In this document: in pieces, positions 14,801 to 21,700 of the stretch
How the letters are laid out: each line of letters opens with the position of its first letter
Numbering within the stretch: position 1 is the stretch's first letter
DNA from: a virus
Strand: one strand, 5' to 3'
IMG/VR virus record: IMGVR_UViG_3300042475_000978
Span: 1 to 30,480 of that record
DNA length: 30,480 nt
The notes under the pieces: generated by a model
What the model saw: the letters and a program-made list of their open reading frames with translations, nothing else
What the model was told of the DNA's origin: nothing
Database searches by the model: none
Made by a program: the position numbers and the translations under genes

Positions 14801-15177
14801 ATCCATAGGATACGCTGTTTGGCCTTGCTTAGAATTCTTTCATAGATGTTCTTACTGGCAAATGGTAGTGCTCTACTATCACCTACCTGTTGGAATTGAT
14901 TATTGGTTAAGAATGGAATTACAGTTCTACTGCTGATCACAATATCAAAATCATAATCATTGGATAGTGCTGATAATGGCAAGTAATTCACACCGTCGTA
15001 TTGACCAGGTGTTGCATGATCCAAATTACAGTTATTGAACACTGTAACTTCAAAATTTAATTTGGCAAGTTCTTTACTGATGTATGTTACGGCACTTTCT
15101 GAACCGCCAAGACCTTGTTTAAAAACGGTTGAGCCGTCGTAAGGTATACCAATTATATCTATAATAGCTAATTTCAT
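11827..15177 (-). CDS. Four-domain glycosyltransferase / FkbM methyltransferase fusion
   Basis: 1116 aa with four visible catalytic modules. Residues 1-400: GT-B fold, GT4-type glycosyltransferase, with GLGGSESAV near the N-terminus and the E-x7-E motif PETFGISTLES (E297, E305). Residues 443-690: GT2-type GT-A domain, INIVSTFYNNRNYIERCIES, DDAST and the metal motif DGDD (536-539). Residues 690-905: a second GT-A-like domain with AVDADMAF and SEDIDFCRKAKDKG. Residues 915-1116: FkbM-type SAM methyltransferase with VVYDIGACVLHW, FEAMPE and KMDVQGAELDVLKG. It could build and O-methylate a short glycan. Substrates are unknown. It heads the glycan block; no good Shine-Dalgarno sequence precedes the ATG, though AT-rich promoter-like sequence (TATAAT) lies within 15 nt. 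GC is low, as in the other glycan genes. Confidence 0.9.
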   Translation of the reverse strand: MKLAIIDIIGIPYDGSTVFKQGLGGSESAVTYISKELAKLNFEVTVFNNCNLDHATPGQYDGVNYLPLSALSNDYDFDIVISSRTVIPFLTNNQFQQVGDSRALPFASKNIYERILSKAKQRILWMHDTFCLGDNFIEELTTSNKITTIFTLSDWHLTYVLNCHHGRRRNFEVLKNKTFITRNGAHLHKQEVDIKAKDPNRFVYNASVTKGMIPLVKDIWPRVKQQLPEAKLTVIGGYYRFTVNGQPDQQELDWRQMANDPANAQLDIEFTGIIPQSEIADRLAAANFMIYPAAFPETFGISTLESICYNTPVITCRFGALEEVALEGSCYLIDYAIEPNSLFTDINREAQIKKFVEQTVQAYHNTYLHQQKQYYCNVVKPIAGWDTVALQWKQFFYKTCGLYLSLEEYRQVSKINRRVHKVYNRRYHNVVELENYKSNTEQQINIVSTFYNNRNYIERCIESVICQDYDNYHHYLIDDASTDDTVDVAYRFIDSLPQHIQNKITLIVNEQNLGAVRNQVELFRTLEQNSIIMILDGDDSLINDNTILSYYNTLYSDNLEFTYGSCWSMVDNIPLISQPYPEEVKQSKTYRQHHFNWILPYTHLRTFKKYLIDNCDDSLFQNENNEWYRAGGDGAVFYALIEQADPNKVACLQDIVYNYNDTNPLNDYKVNAEEQNRTARNIISKPTMLKKKILIAIPTARNIEPETFKSIYDQIIPEDYQTTFQYFYGYRVDQVRNLIADWAVKGYDYLWAVDADMAFAPDTLQKLLSHNKDVVTGIYRQRKPEQILEVYENNNTGGVNHIPYYKIQNRGVVEIAACGFGCVLVKSEVFRSIGYPQFMYYPALDHSHTISEDIDFCRKAKDKGFTIWADTSIVCSHIGQTHFNITPEVAPIPKITDYTDRLRELGSQRLIPYQHVEYLKTLSIEPKVVYDIGACVLHWTNEARRIWPDSEYVVFEAMPECEFIYKEQNLQYHIGVLSDTTGRQVDFYQNTYHPGGNSYYRENIEVNAEAHEYFNDSHRRQYTTVTLDAVVNLKKLPKPDLIKMDVQGAELDVLKGAQETLSNCNHVILECQSVEYNKGAPLKDEVITYMESLGFENLGQFCTNGPDGDYYFRKKQ

Positions 15178-15214
15178 GCTATTATATATGCTTAGATATT
15201 TTATATTTGTGCTA

Positions 15215-15568
15215 TTATGACATATACCAAGTCTGAACAGGATCTTCGTTGATCACAATCGGACTGGCTTTAGTGTAAATGAAGGTACTGGCTTGATACT
15301 GTAAATTCATAGAAGGCACAGTGAATCCTGATTGTGCGGCATTACCAGCTGATGGTAATAGTACAAGATCCGCATTGCCTATCGTAAAGAATTCTGTGGT
15401 TAAATTTACACCAAGGCTAGTAGTAGGTACACGCCACAGATACTCGGAGATAGTAGGCTGTGTAACACTGATTATTTCATTATCATCGACCGTGGTGAAT
15501 TCGGTGCTAGGATTTTCTCCTAAAGATGCACTAGGAGTAGTTAATCCAAATGGTGCTGGTATAGCCAT
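15215..15568 (-). CDS. Unknown small protein, probably virion structural
   Basis: 117 aa, beta-rich and Thr/Ser/Pro-rich (MAIPAPFGLTTPSASLGENP at the start, ending in DPVQTWYMS). It contains two related stretches, PSTEFTTVDDNEIISV and LTTEFFTIGNADLVLL, suggesting an internal duplication of a short beta unit. No catalytic motif. It starts one base after the TAA of the preceding gene and lies between fibre genes and the glycan block. Function unknown. Confidence 0.65.
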   Translation of the reverse strand: MAIPAPFGLTTPSASLGENPSTEFTTVDDNEIISVTQPTISEYLWRVPTTSLGVNLTTEFFTIGNADLVLLPSAGNAAQSGFTVPSMNLQYQASTFIYTKASPIVINEDPVQTWYMS

Positions 15569-15569
15569 A

Positions 15570-16841
15570 TTATGATGATCTTAAAAACCAAAGATCTTTA
15601 TAGGTTGTGTTACCAGTTCTTATAGGTATATAAGTTTCTCCACCGATAGTGTAGGAACTGCCTGTGACAAAATAATCGGTCATAGCAGTGGTACCATTCA
15701 TTCCTTTGTATATACCTGGTGCTGTACCTATGGCAGTGCTCATGTTATCCATTTGATTTAGGCAAAATACTACAGGATATACTGGCGGCACACTTAATCC
15801 TGTAGAAGTGTCTGCGACAACACCGTCAGCATAATAATAATAACCAGAATTACTATTGTATTGACCCCAATTACTGTTTAAGGGACTATGAAACAGGGGC
15901 ATTCTTAATATTCTATTTGAGTGATAGCTAGTGGATCCTATCATTGATATCCTATTCCAACCATCCATACCAGTTATAGCACAGGTCTGGGTACTAGTTC
16001 CGGTTCTGCTACCAAAAATTCCAGTAGTAGTTCCTGGAGCAAATTGTGTGCCAGCAGAATTAATTGTGGCTCCCCAAGCTGCCGCTGATTCTGTATGATT
16101 ATATTGATTACTCGATGTAGTGGTAGTAATACCATTGGTGTTCTCTCTTCTTGTATAAGAAAAGTGAACCCAAGGAGGATTATCCGTTCTGTTAATTTCC
16201 CAGCCGCCTACGGTTCTAATACCAAAATACCATAGATAATCAGGAGTCACAATGATCAAATAATTAGCAGTTATGGCTACAGTTACGGTTCTGGCTTCAT
16301 CAAATCGCAGTTTATGAGTAGGGCTGGTACTACTTCCTGGGCAACTAACAGCGGTCGCTCCTGATGTATACTGAGCATTAAGTGGTTGGCTATAATAAGC
16401 AGCTTCTGCACTAGTAATCGCTACGCTAGCAGGGTTGCTAGTAGTACATCCGCACCACCATCTAAGACCTGGATAACTAGTAAAACTACTGTTATACGGA
16501 TAGTCATGAGGTCCTATCACAATTCTATAATAAGGATAAGTAGACTTTCCTGAAGCTTTGTATAAATCTAAATACTGAGCAGCAGCGGACCCACTGAACG
16601 TAGATGCATTGGTATAATGATTACTAGTGCCCGCAGTCCACCCTCCTGCTTCAGTATTAGAAATTACTGTAATACAGTTTAAGCTATTGTTTCGTGTGCC
16701 AGAACTGTTTACTGGTCCGCAGGTTGGTGTTGAACCTGCTGCTGCTGTAGCAATGGCGTGTATACTGGCTAAAACATTGTAGTTATACGAAGTTTGACTA
16801 TTAGCGTGACCGCCGACTGCTGGATCTATTGTACATAACAT
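15570..16841 (-). CDS. Unknown 423-aa protein, Ser/Thr/Tyr/Asn-rich, likely virion-exposed
   Basis: MLCTIDPAVGGHANSQTSYN at the start. The protein is strongly enriched in Ser, Thr, Asn, Gly and Tyr, with several Cys (including GLRWWCGCTTSN), and ends in NTTYKDLWFLRSS. Low charge and many short polar turns fit a beta-structured surface or fibre protein. No enzyme motif was found. The upstream stop overlaps its ribosome-binding region (AAGGATAA) 8 nt before ATG. The C-terminal pattern (NGTTAMTDYFV..., GETYIPIRTG) resembles host or phage minor structural proteins. I cannot name a family. Confidence 0.65.
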   Translation of the reverse strand: MLCTIDPAVGGHANSQTSYNYNVLASIHAIATAAAGSTPTCGPVNSSGTRNNSLNCITVISNTEAGGWTAGTSNHYTNASTFSGSAAAQYLDLYKASGKSTYPYYRIVIGPHDYPYNSSFTSYPGLRWWCGCTTSNPASVAITSAEAAYYSQPLNAQYTSGATAVSCPGSSTSPTHKLRFDEARTVTVAITANYLIIVTPDYLWYFGIRTVGGWEINRTDNPPWVHFSYTRRENTNGITTTTSSNQYNHTESAAAWGATINSAGTQFAPGTTTGIFGSRTGTSTQTCAITGMDGWNRISMIGSTSYHSNRILRMPLFHSPLNSNWGQYNSNSGYYYYADGVVADTSTGLSVPPVYPVVFCLNQMDNMSTAIGTAPGIYKGMNGTTAMTDYFVTGSSYTIGGETYIPIRTGNTTYKDLWFLRSS

Positions 16842-16849
16842 ATTATTTT

Positions 16850-17668
16850 TTATCCTTCTGCAACTACTGCATAATCGTTAGATACACATCGCGGTGTACC
16901 ATTAATATTGTATACGGTATCGTTTACAATTAAGTTATTACCAAGTTTGAATAATCCGTAAATACCAAACGCACTAAAGCCTTGATTAGTGTGACTTAAA
17001 AATACTGGGTTTTCGATAACTACACCTTGGTTACTGGCATTACTCTTAAATGTAGGTGCTGTTAAATTAGTTAAGCTGCCGCTTAAACTAGCATAACCAG
17101 AACTTGATCCTGCTATTGAATAGGCATAAGGTATGTTAAATGTCGAATCACTGGTTTTAACGAAGGCCATTTTCATATTACTAGTATATGTGGCAGTAAT
17201 ACCATTTTGTCCCATATCAAATAGTCCAAAACCTATACCACTAAATGGACTATTAAAGAACACACAGTTATTATTCATTATGATATTAATACCTGACGGA
17301 AACTGATCAGATCCGACATAAGGGCTGGCTTGTAAATTTACAGTATGTGCTACACTGTTTAATAAAGTATCCGTACCTGAGGTATAATCCTGTGCTACAG
17401 TAAAAGTAGTCAATGTCGTACCACTAAATGTTAGTCTAAAATAGTGTGTGGTTGAGACACTGCCATGAGTTTTACTAAAGGTATATGAAGTTCCATTTAC
17501 TTTAAGTAATTTTACTGAGGGATAGGTTCCTGAAAATGAACTTTGAGCTGTGTTCGCACCTGCGCTTAATCCACCAGTTCCGGTAATAGTGCCATCTAAT
17601 ATACCTACAATATCTGCAATAAAATTAGCACTACTAATTGTGCTTAACATTCTATATTTTACTAACAC
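16850..17668 (-). CDS. Unknown 272-aa protein, likely virion-associated; GTG start
   Basis: The start is assigned to GTG at 17668 because GGAGGAG lies 6 nt upstream and the frame begins right after the preceding TAA; the longer open frame to 17710 overlaps the previous gene without a ribosome site. The product begins MLVKYRMLSTISSANFIADI and is Ser/Thr/Gly/Asn-rich, with VGILDGTITGTGGLSAGANT, TFSKTHGSVSTTHYFRLTFS and a C-terminal GNNLIVNDTVYNINGTPR. The pattern indicates a beta-structured phage surface protein of unknown role. It is followed 8 nt later by the next gene in the same small cluster. Confidence 0.66.
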   Translation of the reverse strand: MLVKYRMLSTISSANFIADIVGILDGTITGTGGLSAGANTAQSSFSGTYPSVKLLKVNGTSYTFSKTHGSVSTTHYFRLTFSGTTLTTFTVAQDYTSGTDTLLNSVAHTVNLQASPYVGSDQFPSGINIIMNNNCVFFNSPFSGIGFGLFDMGQNGITATYTSNMKMAFVKTSDSTFNIPYAYSIAGSSSGYASLSGSLTNLTAPTFKSNASNQGVVIENPVFLSHTNQGFSAFGIYGLFKLGNNLIVNDTVYNINGTPRCVSNDYAVVAEG

Positions 17669-17669
17669 G

Positions 17670-17963
17670 TTATTCTCCTCCTTCTGATGGTTCTGGAGCA
17701 GGTTCTTCAATTATGGGTTCAGGTAATGGAAGTTCTAAAAATGCCGTAAAATTTTGATCTTCTACTGTAGTATTTCTTGTGTACACAATCCAAGTACCGT
17801 TGATATTAGAAACTACTGCATCTATTAAATTAGTACCAGCTGCTCGCGCGAAATCCAATGTTATGAATTCTACAGGATCTGTACCTGAATCTACTTCTCC
17901 GGAAAAAACATATATTTTTGCAGGATCTTTTCCAAATAAATTTTCTAAATCTTCACTGTTCAT
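17670..17963 (-). CDS. Small acidic protein, unknown
   Basis: 97 aa. MNSEDLENLFGKDPAKIYVF, then a beta-rich middle (NINGTWIVYTRNTTVEDQNF) and a Pro/Glu tail (PEPIIEEPAPEPSEGGE). It could be a chaperone-like or attachment protein for the adjacent virion proteins, but nothing is diagnostic. Its last codons contain the GGAGGAG that drives the next gene, giving translational coupling. A late-promoter box lies 17 nt upstream of the ATG. Confidence 0.66.
   Translation of the reverse strand: MNSEDLENLFGKDPAKIYVFSGEVDSGTDPVEFITLDFARAAGTNLIDAVVSNINGTWIVYTRNTTVEDQNFTAFLELPLPEPIIEEPAPEPSEGGE
17675..17681 (-). promoter_or_regulatory. Ribosome binding site GGAGGAG deciding a GTG start
   Basis: A strong Shine-Dalgarno sequence with a 6-nt spacer to GTG at 17668, embedded in the end of the upstream gene. 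It decides the start of the 272-aa protein. Confidence 0.75.
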
Positions 17964-17979
17964 AATGCTCTCTTTATGT

Positions 17980-17987
17980 TATTTATC
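17980..17987 (-). promoter_or_regulatory. T4-like late promoter box GATAAATA
   Basis: Minus-strand TTGATAAATAAC matches the late consensus at seven of eight positions in the intergenic space before the gene at 17963. The leader would be very short (the box is 17 nt from ATG), so it is plausible but not certain. Confidence 0.45.
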
Positions 17988-18006
17988 AACGTATATTTTT
18001 GATTTA

Positions 18007-18771
18007 TTATGTAGGAGTATATTTAATTTTTACAAATAAATCAATTATAGAAGTGTTACTAGTAATATCAATAGTCAGGTAATCAGTGGTCAGCAAACTT
18101 ACATTTATATTTACGGGTGTCATCGCATACTGATTTTGACTGATACTAAAGGTTGTGCCAATACTAGTGCCATTTTTCTTTATAATAAAAGTAAATGCGC
18201 CACTGGCTGACGGACTTGATACATTAGCATAAACTGTGCTAAGTGTTACATTCTGCGGGGAATAAAATCTAGAAATACCGCTATAGGCATTACTAATTGT
18301 GCCCGTTGTTGCCATAGTTACATAAGTAGATCCATCGAGTCCTCTACTTCCTGTATATCCATTTGGTGGTCCTTCGCTACCTGTGTATCCTACGACTCTT
18401 CCTACATCGGTAAAACTACTACCGCCCCATACCCAAAGATTACCAGTATCGGAAGTAATATAACCGTCACCGATATCTCCAACGTATGGATCTGGAAGAT
18501 TCGCACTAGATGCGACTGTGCCTACAATAGTTACACTAGTACCATTAGTTCCATTTGTACCAGAGGAGCCAGTATATCCTTGACTACCAGTATAACCAAT
18601 AGCTGCTGCTTCACCGGGTGCACCTTGACTACCAGTAAATCCAACACTACCGGTATATCCTGTGGTCACACTGGATGCTTGCCATGCTCGGCCGTTCCAA
18701 ATCCATTTTTTAGTTCCAAAAGTATAGACTTGATTTAATGTAGGATTGGCAGGAAAATTTACTGTAGTCAT
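18007..18771 (-). CDS. Short collagen-like tail fibre protein
   Basis: 254 aa. The N-terminus (VYTFGTKKWIWNGRAWQ) is a short Trp-rich beta unit often seen at the front of marine phage fibres. Collagen-like G-Y/F-T-G-S repeats run at about 38-77 and again at about 128-147, flanking a small globular unit (GDIGDGYITSDTGNLWVWGG) that resembles units in the larger fibres. The C-terminal about 100 residues form a beta-sandwich-like region ending in LFVKIKYTPT. Probably a trimeric fibre or fibre accessory. It begins about 10 nt after the stop of the LamG protein. Confidence 0.78.
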   Translation of the reverse strand: MTTVNFPANPTLNQVYTFGTKKWIWNGRAWQASSVTTGYTGSVGFTGSQGAPGEAAAIGYTGSQGYTGSSGTNGTNGTSVTIVGTVASSANLPDPYVGDIGDGYITSDTGNLWVWGGSSFTDVGRVVGYTGSEGPPNGYTGSRGLDGSTYVTMATTGTISNAYSGISRFYSPQNVTLSTVYANVSSPSASGAFTFIIKKNGTSIGTTFSISQNQYAMTPVNINVSLLTTDYLTIDITSNTSIIDLFVKIKYTPT

Positions 18772-18780
18772 GATCTAATT

Positions 18781-21700
18781 TTATTTAATCTGTAAAGCTG
18801 CAATAGGCGGCGTAAAGTTTGTTGTATATCGCGCATATCCTTTAGTAATCCTAATGTCGTCCATGTATCCACTAAAATCATTAGTGCTAGTACTATATTG
18901 CATACCTACGCACAAAGGTAAGGCACTAGTTAAAGATGTACTATTTGTTGCAGATGCTACTTGTACACCGTCTATGAACATTCTATTTGTAGCACTTGCT
19001 CTAGTAACTGCCACATGGTACCATTGTCCAGTAGTGATTCGAGATGCATTAGAATCCTGCAACAACACGGTTGATGCTCCTACTAGAAATGTTAAAGATG
19101 TTCCAGTTGATCTCCAATATAATTGCCAACTATTAGCATTGCCTGTGATCCAACGATCTAATATTATCCTGTTAGAAGTCAATGCATTGAAATATACCCA
19201 AAGTTCTATAGTGAAATCGCCAGTTCCAAAATCTAAAACTATGTTGCTTGGCATAAACGCAGCATCATCTGTACCATCAAACAATAATGAAGTATTATTA
19301 TATTTTGTAATGTTGCTAACTAGTCGTGTATTATTTAAGATTTCAATGTTATTATTAGATGTATAATCAACAATTCCACTGTGTGTACCATTTAATAATA
19401 GTACTGTATGAGAAATAGCAGTTAATGGCGCCGTTGGTGGCACAAAATTTGATGTATATAACGCTGTGCCTTTTAATACTCTTAAATTAGAAATATAACC
19501 ATTTAATAAATTAGTATTATTGTATCCAGCACCAATTTTTGGTGGACCTATCACATAATTATTGGTATCAGTATAAGTCGATCCTACTTGTACTCCATTT
19601 AAAAACAATTTTGTACTCGATCCGCTACGTGCCACTGCTATGTGATGCCATTGTCCAGAAACTAATGTAGGTCCAGTAATTCTATTCGCTCCAGCAAAAT
19701 AAGTTAATGCTCCAGAACTTAAATATATAACTGGAGATATTGTAGTTGTGCCTGTTCTTGAATCATAAAGTGTTCCTGTAGTTCCTGAAATCAGATACAG
19801 ATAACCTTCTATAGTAAAATCTAATGTACTAAGTGTAAATGCTGCATTACTTGGTAGATCTAAATAATCTCCAGTACCATCAAAGGAAAAACTTCCTCCT
19901 ACAGTAGAAACACTATATTCACCATTATAACTAATATTATTTCCAAATGGGTTAAATGTTCTCGGAGCTGCATCACCATTAGCTGTTATAGTAAAATTAT
20001 TTGTACTATTGTCTATAAAACGACTACTTTGGCATGTTAATAAACTTGTGCCTGCTATTGCCGTTAGTGGAGTAGTACTTGGTGTAAAGTTTCCTGTGTA
20101 AACCGCTGTGCCTTTAACAATACGAAGGTCAGAAAGATACCCACCGTAGTTAAATGCTGTACTAGTGTATCGTTGACCTATTCTAAAAGTTGTTGAGGAA
20201 ACATAATCAACTGTATCGGCCCAAGGTGTTCCTTCCTCGACACCATTTAAATATAACCTAGTTGTTCCGTTATTTCTGACGACGGCGGCATGATACCACT
20301 GATTCGCAGTTAGTGTTGTAGTTCCTGTTATCCTAGTTACATTGGTTGTAAAATAGTATAGTCGATTGGAAGCGTCTATCCATATTAACGGATGTGCAGA
20401 AGTATCAGAGGTTCTCGGATCTATGATTGCCTTGACTGCTGAATTGATAATAGTTGGATACATCCAAAATTCAATTGTAAAATTTGCAGATGCTCCGAAC
20501 GCAGTATCTACGTTCGATATGTCAACATAATCTCCCGTACCATCAAAATAAGCACTATAACTTTTAGGTGTTATTCTTACAGGAGCAAATGGATTAAATT
20601 TTTGAACACTTACATCAGCATTTCGTGTAATAGAAATATTATAAGGACTACTGTCTATTATTCTAGTACTTTGACAAGTTAATAGTCTAGTATTTGTAAT
20701 AACCTCAAGTGGTGTTGTAGAAGGTGTAAAGTTTGTTGTATAAAGACTCGTGCCTACTACTAACCTTAGATTACTGATATATCCAGTATGATTTCTTTGA
20801 GTTGTTCCATCGTTTGATTTACCTATGTTTAAAGCTCCTGCTGGATAATTATTTGTATCTGAGTAATTAGATCCAACCTGTACTCCGTTTATGAACATTT
20901 TAGTAACATTGCTCGATCGAGATACAGCAACATGTTGCCAAGTACGTAGTAACACAGCAGAAGTGCCAGAAGTTATTCTGTTACCTGCTGCAACATACCA
21001 AGCATATCCATTTACGTTAGTTAATTCGATCACCGGTTGTATTACAGATGCACCGTTTGTTCCAGCTCGTTGATCATATATAGTTGCGTTAGTAGGTAAA
21101 GATGCTAGTTCTACATAAATCCAAAACTCTAAAGTAAAATCTGATGTGCCGATAGTTAATGCAGAATTACTAAGACTTAAAAAATCTCCAGTACCATCAA
21201 AGTAATTACTCCATCCAGTTAGACTAAATGGACTGCGTGATCCCTGTGTTGCATTTCCAAATCTAGTTACAGTATGATCTAATCCGGAATTGTCTAACAC
21301 ACGAGTATTAGTTTCACTTACTCTATTTTGTAGTGTAAGTAAACTAGTATTTGTTATTGCTGTCAGTGGCTGTGTGGGTGGAGTAAAGGCAGCAGTGTAA
21401 ACAGCAGTGCCTTTTACTATCCTAACATTAGATATATATCCATTGTATGTTTCAGAACTTCGACTTATAGTCCAGTTAGCAACACTTGAGGCAATAGTAC
21501 CAGAATTAGTAACAGGAGTACCAACACTTACTCCATTCACATACAAAGAAAAATTAGAACCATTTCTAACACATGCTACATGATACCAAGTCGAAGCTCC
21601 AGGTAATGTATGATTAATATTAATAGATGTTCCTGGGTTAGCAAAAAATTGCAATTGTCCACTGCTAATTCTTAATAAAAATCTAGTCGGAGCGTTATTC

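Noticed and set aside
18854-19366. Plus-strand open frames inside the LamG adhesin (also 20891-21073 and 22553-22810)
   Set aside because: They lie fully within a 1597-codon gene with repeated conserved domains and show no translation signals.
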